Position numbers and translations under genes: made by a program
The notes under the pieces: model-generated
Databases searched by the model: none
What the model was told of the DNA's origin: nothing
The model's input: only the letters and a program-made list of their open reading frames with translations
Origin: Streptomyces sp. NBC_01549
GTDB lineage: Bacteria > Actinomycetota > Actinomycetes > Streptomycetales > Streptomycetaceae
Direction of reading: 5' to 3'
DNA: 64,000 nt
NCBI RefSeq assembly: GCF_026339955.1
Contig: NZ_JAPEPW010000001.1
Location: forward strand, 4,893,001 to 4,957,000
Shown: in pieces, positions 8,693 to 17,185 of the stretch
Numbering within the stretch: position 1 is the stretch's first letter
Layout: every line of letters begins with the position of its first letter

Positions 8693-8856
8693 CGGTGGGG
8701 GTTGGTCGCGCCCACGCGGCGGAGCCGCATATGTGACGGCCCCGCGCCCCTGGGGCGGGGCTTCGCTCCGGCCCGCGTTTCCAGCCTGTCCGGCGTTTGA
8801 GGACGAGGCCGTTCAGGCCGATCGGGGGGCTGGGGGGGGCGGAGCCCCCAGGTTGA
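8693..8856. repeat. Composite of two dispersed Streptomyces intergenic repeats
   Basis: The left part (about 8693-8775) is an inverted copy of the element at 17.7 kb: its reverse complement shares GGGCGCGGGG, ACATATGCGGCTCCGCCGCG and GGGCGCGACCA. The right part (about 8789-8852) carries CCTGTCCGGCGTTTGAGGAC followed by a GGGGGCT/AGCCCCC hairpin, a motif I recall as common between Streptomyces genes. No reading frame here looks coding. Confidence 0.6.
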
Positions 8857-8912
8857 GGATGGGACGGGTAGGGGCGGCGGGGGCGAGCCAAAGCCCAGGT
8901 AAAGTTCGGCGC

Positions 8913-9728
8913 ATGCGTGATCTGGGGGCGGGGTTCAACTACCTCATACAGGGCCAGCGATGGGTGGCACGGCACGGAAAACAGTACGGTTTCGGACTGT
9001 TGCCAGGCCTGATCACCCTCGTTCTGTACGCGGCAGCACTCGTCTCCCTCGCCCTCTACGGCGAGGACTTCGTCACCTGGTCCACCCCCTTCGCCGACGA
9101 CTGGTCCAGCCCCTGGCTGGGCCTCTTCCGCGGCTTCCTCACCGCCGTACTGTTCGCCCTCGCCCTCCTCCTCGCCGTCCTCACCTTCACCGCGGTCACC
9201 CTCCTCATCGGCCAGCCCTTCTACGAGTCCCTCTCGGAGAAGGTCGACAGGGACGTCTCCCCGGACGGCACGGCCCCGGAGTCGGGCCTCCCGCTCTGGC
9301 GCGAGCTGTGGATCTCCGCGCGAGACAGCCTCCGTATCCTCGTGCGGGCCGCGGTCTGGGGCGTCCTCCTCTTCGCCCTCGGCTTCGTCCCGTTCATCGG
9401 CCAGACCGTCGTCCCCGTGATCGGCTTCTTCGTCACCGGCTTCTTCCTCACGGAGGAACTGGCCGCGGTCGCCCTCCAGCGCCGGGGCGTCGAGCTCCGC
9501 GACCGCCTCGCCCTGCTCCGCTCCCGCAAGATGCTGGTCTGGGGCTTCGGCACCCCGCTGGGCCTCGCCTTCCTGGTCCCGTTCGTCGCCGTCTTCCTGA
9601 TGCCGGGCGCCGTGGCGGGCGCCACGCTGATGGCCCGCGACCTGCTGGACGAGGAAACGGGCGAGCCGGACGACAACCATGACGATCACGACAACCACGG
9701 CAACCACGAACAACGCGCCACCGCGTGA
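8913..9728 (+). CDS. EI24 domain integral membrane protein
   Basis: This 271-residue protein belongs to the EI24/CysZ-like family. It has about six membrane-spanning or re-entrant hydrophobic segments: YGFGLLPGLITLVLYAAALVS; FLTAVLFALALLLAVLTFTAV; ILVRAAVWGVLLFALGFVPFIGQTVV; VIGFFVTGFFL; VWGFGTPLGLAFLVPFVAVFLM; AVAGATLMA. The C-terminus is a His/Asp/Asn-rich tail (DDNHDDHDNHGNHE). ATG at 8913 starts the conserved MRDLGAGFNYLIQGQRW; upstream in-frame sequence is intergenic repeat. No strong ribosome site is visible. The transported substrate is unknown; CysZ relatives move sulfate, but that is not implied here. Confidence 0.8.
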   Translation: MRDLGAGFNYLIQGQRWVARHGKQYGFGLLPGLITLVLYAAALVSLALYGEDFVTWSTPFADDWSSPWLGLFRGFLTAVLFALALLLAVLTFTAVTLLIGQPFYESLSEKVDRDVSPDGTAPESGLPLWRELWISARDSLRILVRAAVWGVLLFALGFVPFIGQTVVPVIGFFVTGFFLTEELAAVALQRRGVELRDRLALLRSRKMLVWGFGTPLGLAFLVPFVAVFLMPGAVAGATLMARDLLDEETGEPDDNHDDHDNHGNHEQRATA

Positions 9729-9734
9729 TCGGCG

Positions 9735-11018
9735 TCACCCCCGCGTTCGCCCCGTCCCGCTGACGACCGACGCGCTCGCGTCCGCGGCCACCGTCACGAT
9801 CGCCCGCACCTGGGCGATGATGTCCAGCCGGTTCCGAACGAACTCGGGGTCGGTGACCGTCCCCGTCGCCGGGTCCGTGTTGCCGGTGCCGAACTGCAGT
9901 ACGGGCGTGTGGACATGCCCGCCGGGCAGGCTGTCGTGCAGGCCGAGGCGGTCGCGCAGCAGTGTGGCGCGGTAGGCGATCTCGTTGGAGAGGTAGTCCC
10001 CGCCGCCCCCGGCGCGGGCCGTCGAGCCCGGGGTCGGGCCGTCCGGGCGTACGACCGCGTCGGTGCCTCCCGCCGGGATCTCGGTCACCGACGTGTGGTC
10101 GTACACGGGGAAGCGGCCCGTGGCCGCGGCCACGATCGGCGCGTACGGGAGCGTCGTCGACGTCCATTGCGGCTGCGAGGCCGGGTCGGTCACGGGGATC
10201 GTCTCGGTGCGGGAGACGTTCTCGTTGTCCGGGAAGCCGCCCCGCCAGGCCCCGTTGGTCCGCTCCACGTCGAAGCGGCCGACGCGGCCCTGGCTGACCG
10301 TGGTGAACAGGTCCACGCGCGGGAGCTGGCGTCGCAGCGTGCGCTCCACCGTGCCCTCGGCGAAGTCCTGCCAGCGGACCGGGAACACGGCGGTCTCGAT
10401 GCGCGCCGGGCCGTCCGCGGTCTGGATCGTCGTGCCGTCGAGGGCGAGGGCGGTGGCTCCGGACGGGTTGGAAATCCGGACATCCCGGTCCAGCGTGAAC
10501 GGGTCGAACCCGGTGAGCAGGATCCGCTTCACGCCCTTGGCACGTGGATAGCGGATGGTGTTCTCGCCGCGCGAGTTCTCCTCCAACTCGGCCAGCAACC
10601 GGGTGCGTTGTACGTCCGTGAGGCCGAACTCCGGCTGCCACTGCCGCACCTCGCGCGTCATGCCCAGCCGCGCCCAGTACAGCGGCCGGTCGTCGTCGCG
10701 GCTCAGGTCGCCGCCCGCCGGGCCCCGCCCCTGCGCCCGGTCGACGGCCCGCTGCCACAGCCGCGCCCCCTGTCGTACGACGACACGCTCGGCCTGTCCG
10801 AACGAGCCCGCCCGCTCCAGCGCCCGCGCGAACCCGGGGGCCACCGTGTCGAATCCGGAGCGCCGCAGGATCTCCTGGGGAGCGGCCTGATCGAGGCGCT
10901 GTTCCTCGACGGTGGCGGGAGCCGCCGCTGCCGCCGACACGGTGGGCGCCGCGGCCAGGCCGCCCACCAGAGCCAGTCCGAGTACGCCTGCACCGAGCCG
11001 AACGCGTATGTATGTCAA
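9735..11018 (-). CDS. Secreted pyroglutamyl-peptidase-like protein with Cys replaced by Ser
   Basis: This 427-residue protein has an N-terminal signal peptide (GVLGLALVGGLAAAPTVSAAAAA) and a C-terminal two-thirds resembling pyroglutamyl peptidase I (family C15): ILLTGFDPF, ISNPSG, VSQGRVGRFDVER (region of the catalytic Glu) and GGHVHTPVLQF (catalytic His). The segment that normally carries the nucleophilic Cys reads GGDYLSNEIAYR, with Ser344 (codon TCC at 9987-9989) in its place. About 130 extra residues precede the C15 domain. The start is a TTG with only a weak AAGG upstream; no better in-frame start is visible. It converges on the EI24 gene with a 6-bp gap. It may be a serine variant or an inactive binding protein. 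Confidence 0.75.
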   Translation of the reverse strand: MTYIRVRLGAGVLGLALVGGLAAAPTVSAAAAAPATVEEQRLDQAAPQEILRRSGFDTVAPGFARALERAGSFGQAERVVVRQGARLWQRAVDRAQGRGPAGGDLSRDDDRPLYWARLGMTREVRQWQPEFGLTDVQRTRLLAELEENSRGENTIRYPRAKGVKRILLTGFDPFTLDRDVRISNPSGATALALDGTTIQTADGPARIETAVFPVRWQDFAEGTVERTLRRQLPRVDLFTTVSQGRVGRFDVERTNGAWRGGFPDNENVSRTETIPVTDPASQPQWTSTTLPYAPIVAAATGRFPVYDHTSVTEIPAGGTDAVVRPDGPTPGSTARAGGGGDYLSNEIAYRATLLRDRLGLHDSLPGGHVHTPVLQFGTGNTDPATGTVTDPEFVRNRLDIIAQVRAIVTVAADASASVVSGTGRTRG

Positions 11019-11192
11019 GGGAGTTCATGCCTTCCGTTGCCGTGGGGAGCTGCCGGACGGCGGCAGTATCGCGCGACGGAGGGGACCTACGCCATGAGGT
11101 GTGGCTCAGGTGGGCAGGTGGGTCGCCGGCCGCAGGGCCGCGTCCAGCAGGGTGCCCTCGGGGCGGGCGGAGCCGGATATCCAGTCGGCGTC

Positions 11193-11267
11193 GGCGAGTG
11201 ACGACAACGCGGCAGATGTGCGTGTCAGACCTCGCGTATGCGGCATGATCGGCCGGACAGGCCCTAG
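11193..11267. repeat. Degenerate one-ended copy of the CTAG-terminated MITE-like repeat
   Basis: Read in reverse, this segment matches one end of the repeat at 51105-51295: shared are the GACGACAACGC-type block, the GCATGATC block and the terminus CCGGACAGGCCCTAG. Only one inverted terminus is recognisable, so it is a truncated or decayed copy. It ends 11 bp before the dehydrogenase ATG and may supply or disturb that gene's promoter. Confidence 0.6.
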
Positions 11268-11277
11268 CGTCGCAGGT

Positions 11278-12090
11278 ATGGAAAAGATCGCATTCCTCGG
11301 CCTCGGGCACATGGGCGCCGCGATGGCGCGCCGACTCCTCGCCGCGGGATTCCCGCTGACCGTCTGGAACCGCACCGCAGAGAAGGCCGAGCCGCTCGTC
11401 GCGGAGGGCGCCACCCTCGCCGCGTCCCCGGCCGAGGCCGTACGGGACGCGGACGTGGTGATCACGATGCTCGCCAACCCGGCCGCGCTCGACGCGGTCG
11501 CGGGCGCCATCGCGCCGGAGCTGCGCCGGGGCACCACCTGGGTGGAGATGTCGACCGTCGGCCCCGACGTGGTCAAGGAACTGGCCGCCCGGCTCGGGCA
11601 GGGCGTGACGTTCGTCGACGCGCCCGTGGCGGGCAGCACGGACAAGGCGGCCGCCGGGCAGCTCGGCATCCTCGCGGGCGGCGAGGTGACGGGCGTCGGG
11701 CACGTGCTCGTCCATCTCGGCACCGTCACCCGCACCGGCCCGGTGGGCTCCGGCGCCGCGCTCAAGCTCGTCGTCAACACGGCCGTGCTCGGCGGGGTCG
11801 CCCTCGTCGCGGAGTCCATGGCCCTCGCGGACAAGCTCGGCATCGAGGAGAGCGTCGCGCGCGCCGCGCTCGCGAACGGCCCGCTCGGTGGCGCCGTCGG
11901 CCGCGCCTTCGCCGAGGACGTGCACTTCGCGACCGCGCTCGCCGCCAAGGACGTCGCCCTCGCTACGAAGGTCGCCGAACTTCCCGTACTGGACGCGGTG
12001 TTGGACCACTTCAAGCGTGCCGCCGCCGATCCGGCCGTCGCCAACGCCGACATCGCGAAGGCCGTCGAGCACATCCGCCGCTCCGCCTGA
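11278..12090 (+). CDS. NAD(P)-dependent beta-hydroxyacid dehydrogenase (3-hydroxyisobutyrate dehydrogenase-like)
   Basis: This 270-residue protein has an N-terminal Rossmann motif (MEKIAFLGLGHMGAAMARRL), the substrate-loop signature DAPVAGSTDKAAAGQL near residue 115, and a catalytic lysine in GSGAALKLVVNTAVLG near residue 165. These mark the beta-hydroxyacid dehydrogenase superfamily (3-hydroxyisobutyrate, tartronate semialdehyde and imine reductase-like enzymes). ATG at 11278 begins the fold exactly; there is almost no leader and no clear ribosome site, and a MITE-like repeat ends just upstream. The substrate is not predictable. Confidence 0.85.
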   Translation: MEKIAFLGLGHMGAAMARRLLAAGFPLTVWNRTAEKAEPLVAEGATLAASPAEAVRDADVVITMLANPAALDAVAGAIAPELRRGTTWVEMSTVGPDVVKELAARLGQGVTFVDAPVAGSTDKAAAGQLGILAGGEVTGVGHVLVHLGTVTRTGPVGSGAALKLVVNTAVLGGVALVAESMALADKLGIEESVARAALANGPLGGAVGRAFAEDVHFATALAAKDVALATKVAELPVLDAVLDHFKRAAADPAVANADIAKAVEHIRRSA

Positions 12091-12101
12091 GAGGGCTTCC
12101 C

Positions 12102-12173
12102 ATGCCGATCACGCTCGACAACCCGCCCTCGGCGCCGGGGCCCGCCAACGGCTGGCCGGAAGCGCTCAATTGA
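12102..12173 (+). pseudogene. 23-codon remnant, possibly of a RidA-family gene
   Basis: A short frame, MPITLDNPPSAPGPANGWPE then three more residues and TGA, starts 11 bp after the dehydrogenase stop. Its beginning resembles the N-terminus of RidA/YjgF-family proteins (MxITLxNP...). Nothing RidA-like continues in any frame before the GH3 gene 78 bp later, so if the resemblance is real the rest has been deleted. It could also be a chance short frame. Confidence 0.3.
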
Positions 12174-12251
12174 TGGTTGCGGTTCCGATTCCTTTGCCGG
12201 AGACCGAGGCAGGATGGAGGCGTCCACGGACTTCAGCGAGGAGGCACCGAG

Positions 12252-14705
12252 ATGGCGGGAACGCGCACACCGGCCGACGAGGCCCGCGAGGCGGTCGTCG
12301 AGGCGGCCCTCGGCAAGCTGGACCTGGACGTGAAGACGAGGCTGCTCGCCGGGCAGGACATGTGGTCGCTGCCCGCGCTGCCCGAGATCGGCCTCGAGTC
12401 CCTCGTCATGTCCGACGGCCCGATCGGCGTACGCGGTGTCCACTGGAGCGCCGACGACCCGTCCATCGCGCTCCCCTCACCGACCGCGCTCGCCGCCACC
12501 TGGGACCCGGCCCTCGCCCGTCGGGCCGGGATCCTGCTCGCCCAGGAAGCCCGCCGCAAGCACGTGCACGTCCTCCTGGCGCCCACCGTCAACCTGCACC
12601 GCTCCCCGCTCGGCGGCCGCCACTTCGAGGCGTACAGCGAGGACCCGTATCTGACCGGCGAGATCGGCTCCGGCTATGTCCAGGGCGTCCAGGCGGGCGG
12701 CGTCGGCACCACCGTCAAGCACTTCGTCGCCAACGACGCCGAGACCGACCGCTTCACGGTGAACAACCTGCTCTCCGAACGCGCCCTGCGCGAGCTCTAC
12801 CTGGCCCCCTTCGAGGCCATCGTCGCCCATGCCCACCCCTGGGGCATCATGACCGCCTACAACACGGTCAACGGCACCACGATGACCGAGCACCACCGCC
12901 TCGTGAACGAGATCCTGCGCGGCGAATGGGGCTTCGACGGCTTCAACGTCTCCGACTGGACCGCCGCCCGCGCCACGGCCGGCGCCATCGAGGGCGGCCT
13001 CGACGTCGCCATGCCCGGCCCCCGGACCGTGTACGGGGAGGCGCTCGCCGCCGCCGTCCGCGGGGGCGAGGTCGAGCAGGCGAAGGTCGACCGGGCCGTC
13101 CGCAACGTCCTGCGGCTCGCCGCCCGCGTCGGCATCCTGGAGGGCGCCGAGCCGGTCGTCACCGAGCCGCCCGCGACCGTGGACGGCGAGGCCCTGGCCC
13201 GTGAGATCGCCCGCCGTTCCTTCGTCCTCGTGCGCAACCAGGGGGCTCTGCCGCTCGGAGAGGGGCACAAGGTCGCTCTGATGGGAGCCGCCGCCCGCGA
13301 CGCCCGCGTCCTCGGCGGCGGCTCCGCCACCGTCTTCCCGTCCCGGGTCGTCACGCCCCTCGACGGTCTCACCGCCGCCCTCCCCGAGGGCAGCCTGACG
13401 TACGCCGTCGGCGCCGACCCGAACGAGGAACTCCCCGTCGCCGACAAGGGGTTCACCCTGCGCGCCGTCTGCCGCGACCGGTCCGGCACGGTCATCGGCA
13501 CCGGCTCGGCACCCAACGGGCAGATCCAGTGGATGGGCAACGACCTCCCCGAGGGCGTCACCCACGCCACCCTCCACAGCGTCGAACTGACCGGCACCTT
13601 CACCCCGCGCGAGAGCGGCACCCACACCCTCGGCATCAAAGGCCTGGGCCCGTTCACGCTCACCGTCGACGGCACGGTCCACTTCGACGACATCCAGCGC
13701 AGCACGAAGGACGACCCCTTCATGACCTTCTTCGGCGCCCCCGTCGAGCGCGCCCGGGTCGACCTCGTCGCCGGTGAGACGTACGAGGTGTCGCTGCGCC
13801 ACGTCATCGTGGTCCCCGAGGGCGCGCCACTGAAGACGATCGGCTTCACGCTCGCCCACCAGGACCCGCGCCGCGACCCCGACGAACTCATCGCCGAGGC
13901 CGTCGAAGCCGCCCGCGCCGCCGACACCGCCGTCGTCGTGGTCGCCACCACCGAGCGCGTCGAGTCCGAGGGCTTCGACCGGAGGGACCTGCGACTGCCG
14001 GGCCGCCAGGACGAGCTGGTGCGCGCCGTCGCCGCCGCCAACCCGAACACCGTCGTGGTCGTCAACGCCGGCTCCCCGGTGGAGCTGCCGTGGCGCGAGG
14101 AGGTCGCGGCCGTCCTGCTCAGCTGGTTCCCCGGCCAGGAGGGCGGCGCCGCCCTCGCCGACGTCCTCACGGGCGCCCACGAGCCCGGCGGCCGCCTGCC
14201 CACCACCTGGGGATCCCTCACGGCCGCCCCGGTCACCCAGGTGGTCCCGGCCGACGGCGAGCTCCCCTACACCGAGGACGTGTTCATCGGCTACCGCGCC
14301 TGGGAGAAGGAGGGCAGGACCCCCTCGTACGCCTTCGGACACGGCCTCGGCTACACCGACTGGACGTACGAGTCGATCGAGCTCGGACGCGGCGCCGGCG
14401 GTGGCGTCACCACGGCCACGGTCCGTGTCCGCAATTCCGGTGCGCGTGCCGGGCGCGAGGTCGTCCAGGTCTATCTGGCGCCCCTCGAGGCCGACCCCGG
14501 GCGCCCGGCCCGATGGCTCGCCGCCTTCTCGGGCGTCGAGGCGGGCCCCGGCGACAGCGTCGACGTCGTCCTCGAGATCCCGCGCCGGGCCTTCGAGATC
14601 TGGGACGAGACCACCGGCACCTGGGTGTTTGTGAAGGGTTCGTACGAGGTTGCGGCCAGTCGCTCGATCATCGACCGTCGGGTCGCGGCGACGGTTAACG
14701 TCTGA
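12252..14705 (+). CDS. Glycoside hydrolase family 3 beta-glucosidase with PA14 insert
   Basis: This 817-residue enzyme hydrolyses terminal beta-glucosidic (or related) bonds. The GH3 N-terminal barrel shows MSDGPIGVRG, GRHFEAYSEDP, KHFVANDAETDR and the nucleophile motif GFNVSDW, Asp near residue 236. A PA14-like carbohydrate-binding insert follows (about residues 395-540), then the second GH3 domain and a C-terminal fibronectin-III-like domain (from about residue 705). There is no signal peptide, so it is probably cytoplasmic and acts on imported oligosaccharides. ATG at 12252 has AGGAGG 7 nt upstream; a longer in-frame start is not supported. It points toward the aldose epimerase gene, another sugar enzyme. 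Confidence 0.92.
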   Translation: MAGTRTPADEAREAVVEAALGKLDLDVKTRLLAGQDMWSLPALPEIGLESLVMSDGPIGVRGVHWSADDPSIALPSPTALAATWDPALARRAGILLAQEARRKHVHVLLAPTVNLHRSPLGGRHFEAYSEDPYLTGEIGSGYVQGVQAGGVGTTVKHFVANDAETDRFTVNNLLSERALRELYLAPFEAIVAHAHPWGIMTAYNTVNGTTMTEHHRLVNEILRGEWGFDGFNVSDWTAARATAGAIEGGLDVAMPGPRTVYGEALAAAVRGGEVEQAKVDRAVRNVLRLAARVGILEGAEPVVTEPPATVDGEALAREIARRSFVLVRNQGALPLGEGHKVALMGAAARDARVLGGGSATVFPSRVVTPLDGLTAALPEGSLTYAVGADPNEELPVADKGFTLRAVCRDRSGTVIGTGSAPNGQIQWMGNDLPEGVTHATLHSVELTGTFTPRESGTHTLGIKGLGPFTLTVDGTVHFDDIQRSTKDDPFMTFFGAPVERARVDLVAGETYEVSLRHVIVVPEGAPLKTIGFTLAHQDPRRDPDELIAEAVEAARAADTAVVVVATTERVESEGFDRRDLRLPGRQDELVRAVAAANPNTVVVVNAGSPVELPWREEVAAVLLSWFPGQEGGAALADVLTGAHEPGGRLPTTWGSLTAAPVTQVVPADGELPYTEDVFIGYRAWEKEGRTPSYAFGHGLGYTDWTYESIELGRGAGGGVTTATVRVRNSGARAGREVVQVYLAPLEADPGRPARWLAAFSGVEAGPGDSVDVVLEIPRRAFEIWDETTGTWVFVKGSYEVAASRSIIDRRVAATVNV

Positions 14706-14733
14706 CGTGGGACGAGTCCACCACCCCAGACAG

Positions 14734-14765
14734 CCCCGGTCCGGAACCTGACATCCGGATCGGGG
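14734..14765 (+). terminator. Hairpin after the GH3 gene
   Basis: CCCCGGTCCGGA / TCCGGATCGGGG, 11 of 12 bp paired, with an 8-nt loop, 28 bp beyond the stop codon. Confidence 0.6.
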
Positions 14766-14796
14766 TTCGTCGTCTCCCGGCCTGCGGAGGGGCCCC

Positions 14797-15027
14797 AGGG
14801 GGCTGTCCGGCGGATCAGGATCATGCCGCAGACGCGGGGTCTGGCACGCCCACCTGCGGCGTTGTCGTCGGTCGCCGACTCCCCCACTCTCGACTTCGCT
14901 CGAGCGGGGGGACCCCCATCGCGTCGACTCCCTTCTCCGCCTTGCAGTTGGACGCACCAGACCCCGCTCACCTCGGCTGATCAGTCACCGCTGCTTTCCT
15001 GCGACTTGATCCGCCGGACAGCCCCTA
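14797..15027. repeat. MITE-like element, 231 bp, with nested 40-bp hairpin module
   Basis: Imperfect 21-bp inverted termini (14797-14817 and 15007-15027) contain CTGTCCGGCGGATCA and its complement. The interior matches the 191-bp copy at 51105-51295, except that this copy carries about 40 extra bases (14879-14918) forming a GC-rich hairpin. The right terminus supplies the TAG stop codon of the aldose epimerase gene. No transposase is encoded, so it would depend on an enzyme acting in trans. Confidence 0.75.
14879..14918. repeat. 40-bp hairpin module, copy 1 (nested in the MITE-like element)
   Basis: It begins CTCCCCCACTCTCG and ends GCGGGGGGACCCCCA; the core CTCGACTTCGCTCGAG folds on itself and CCCCC/GGGGGG flanks pair. 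It matches 55174-55213 at 39 of 40 positions (one A/G difference). It is absent from the sister MITE copy at 51 kb. Confidence 0.8.
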
Positions 15028-16002
15028 ACCCCGTACGCCGAACCCGTACACGGTCTGTGACCGGTACACCTCGCCCGGCCGCAGTTCCGTGCTCGGGAAC
15101 TCCGGCCGGTTGGGGGAGTCGGGGAAGTGCTGGGTCTCCAGCGCGATGCCATCGCCGGGAGCGAAGGGGTCGCTCAGGTGGTCCGCGGTGTACAGCTGGA
15201 GCCCGGGCTCGGTGGTCGCGACGGTCAGCGTCCGCCCGGAGGACGGGTCGTGCAGCTCGGCGACCTCGACCGGGCTCTGGGTGAGCCCCTTGTCGAGCAC
15301 GAAGTTGTGGTCGTAGCCGGCGCCGGCCTTCCGCGCCGTACGGAAGTCGAACCGCGTCCCGTCCACGGGGTCCAGCGCCCCGGTGGGGATCAGACCGGTG
15401 TCCACCGGCGTCAACCGCGAGGCGTCCAGCCGGAGTTCGTGCCCGCCCGCGTTGCCCGTACCGGCCAGGTTCCAGTATGTGTGGTTCGTCAGGTTCACCA
15501 CGGTCGGCGCGTCCGCGACCGCCTCGTACGCGATCCGCAGCGCACCGGACTCGTCCAGCGTGTACGTCGCCGAGACCTCCAGACGGCCCGGGAAGCCCTC
15601 CTCGCCGTGCGGGGAGACCCGGGTGAGGCGCAGCCCGTGATCGACCGGCTCCACGTCCCACACCCGCTTGTCGAAGCCGCGCTCCCCGCCGTGCAGGGAG
15701 TTGGGCGGGTTGTTCTGCGCCAGATGGTAGGTGAGTCCGTCGAGGACGAAGCGGCCGCCGGCGATCCGGTTCGCGTACCGCCCGACCAGCGCCCCGAGGT
15801 ACGGCCCCGTGTGTGTCAGATAGCCATCGAGGTCGGAGAATCCCAGCACCACGTCCGCGCGCACCCCGTCCCGGTCGGGGACCTCGACGGACTGGACGAT
15901 CCCGCCGTAGGGCAGGATCCGCACCCGCACCCCGGCGCGCTCCAGCGTCCAGCGGTGGACCGAGCTGCGGTCGGGAAGAGTGCCGAAGAATTCGCTGTGC
16001 AT
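15025..16002 (-). CDS. galM: Aldose 1-epimerase (mutarotase)
   Basis: This 325-residue protein interconverts alpha and beta anomers of aldoses. It shows the GalM signatures GRYANRIAGGRF, NNPPNSLHGGERGFDKRVW, NLTNHTYWNLAG (catalytic His region), YDHNFVLD and GIALETQHFPDSPN (catalytic Glu). Length and order are typical. The SGNH lipoprotein gene lies 37 bp upstream on the same strand and may be cotranscribed. Oddly, the TAG stop codon lies inside the terminus of the MITE-like repeat (14797-15027), so insertion may have set the protein's C-terminus (GFGVRG). Confidence 0.93.
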   Translation of the reverse strand: MHSEFFGTLPDRSSVHRWTLERAGVRVRILPYGGIVQSVEVPDRDGVRADVVLGFSDLDGYLTHTGPYLGALVGRYANRIAGGRFVLDGLTYHLAQNNPPNSLHGGERGFDKRVWDVEPVDHGLRLTRVSPHGEEGFPGRLEVSATYTLDESGALRIAYEAVADAPTVVNLTNHTYWNLAGTGNAGGHELRLDASRLTPVDTGLIPTGALDPVDGTRFDFRTARKAGAGYDHNFVLDKGLTQSPVEVAELHDPSSGRTLTVATTEPGLQLYTADHLSDPFAPGDGIALETQHFPDSPNRPEFPSTELRPGEVYRSQTVYGFGVRG

Positions 16003-16039
16003 GATCGAAAGCCTAGGCCAAGGATCCGCCGGGCAAGCC

Positions 16040-16942
16040 CTAGCTCACCGGCTTCGTCGCCGTCACCACCCGATAGGCCATCTCCGCGAGCCGTGCCTGC
16101 CCGTCCTTGCTCGGGTGGAACCAGTCCCAGTGGCTCAGCTGGTCCGTGCCGAAGCGGTAGTCGAAGACCGCGCCCCCGTCGAAGCGGCAGTGCAGGTCCT
16201 TGGCGCACACGTCCTTCAGGACCTGGTTGTACGCCTCCACCCGGTCCTGCACCGCCGTGCGCCGCCGCATCGCCGCCGTGGTCAGGGAGTCCGCGTCGCT
16301 CAGCATCGAGGGGCAGATGCCCAGCTTCCAGATCTGCTTGCCCAGCGGGTTGCTCCGCCCCTCGGACCACAGCCGCTTCAGATCCGGCACGCTCGACACA
16401 TACACCTGGGTCTTGGGCAGCGCACCGCGCAGCGTGTCCATGGCGTCCTCGAGCTCCGCGCGGAAGTCGGCGACGGAGGTCATCGCCGACACCGACGAGC
16501 GGCAGGCGTCGTTCGCGCCCGCCATCACGGTCACCAGCTCCGGTTTGTTCGTGACGGCCTGTGCCATCTGATCGGGGAGATCCGCCATCCGGGCGCCGGT
16601 CACCGCGTAGTTCCAGCTGCGCTCGGCGGCCCCGGCCCGCCCGAGCAGCCGTACGGCGAGGCTCTTGACCTTCGTGTCGCTGCCGGTCGCCCAGGACACC
16701 TCCGGACAGTCGGACAGCACGGTGCACGCGTCGAAGCCGCGCGTGATGGAGTCCCCGACGGCGGCCACCGACTTCGGGCTGCGGTTCCAGTTGGGCGTCG
16801 GTTTCGGGAGCGCCTTGGCCGTCGTGTCCTGGGGGGCCGGGGAGTTGTCACCGACGGCGTCGCAGCCGGCGACGGCGACGGCCAGGAGAGCCGCAGACGC
16901 GACGGAGAGGACGAACCGCGAACGGTGACTCCTGTGACGCAT
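16040..16942 (-). CDS. SGNH/GDSL-family esterase lipoprotein
   Basis: This 300-residue protein has a lipoprotein signal peptide with lipobox LLAVAVAGC (Cys near residue 27), so it should be anchored to the outer face of the membrane. The SGNH blocks are present: GDSITRG (nucleophile Ser near residue 65), a Gly in block II, GANDAC (block III Asn) and DWFHPS (block V Asp/His). Six or more extra Cys residues in the mature part suggest disulfides. It probably hydrolyses an acyl ester on an extracellular substrate. It lies upstream of galM on the same strand. Confidence 0.85.
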   Translation of the reverse strand: MRHRSHRSRFVLSVASAALLAVAVAGCDAVGDNSPAPQDTTAKALPKPTPNWNRSPKSVAAVGDSITRGFDACTVLSDCPEVSWATGSDTKVKSLAVRLLGRAGAAERSWNYAVTGARMADLPDQMAQAVTNKPELVTVMAGANDACRSSVSAMTSVADFRAELEDAMDTLRGALPKTQVYVSSVPDLKRLWSEGRSNPLGKQIWKLGICPSMLSDADSLTTAAMRRRTAVQDRVEAYNQVLKDVCAKDLHCRFDGGAVFDYRFGTDQLSHWDWFHPSKDGQARLAEMAYRVVTATKPVS

Positions 16943-17185
16943 CCCCTGGTCCCCTCGTTAGTTGAGCACGATCGCTCGGCATCCGTCCGCCCCGGTCGGC
17001 CGACACCCCGCGGTACACAACCGGTCGCACCGCGTCCCCTTGGGTGAAACCTCAATGTTTCTGGGCGCTGGGACCGACGGTACGTCACACTCCTTGCGCC
17101 GCCGCACGGTAGCCTCGCCACGTGGCCGCCCTGCCACTGCCGTGCCGCTAAGTTACAAGATGTCTCGCTCTGTCCGGAGGCCCCA

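Noticed and set aside
9448..12072. An 874-codon minus-strand frame across three genes
   Set aside because: It covers the end of EI24, all of the C15-like gene and the dehydrogenase; composition is that of a shadow frame.
14823..15284. A 153-codon plus-strand frame in the MITE-like element and galM
   Set aside because: It lies mostly in the repeat and opposite galM, is Arg/Pro-rich, and has no independent support.
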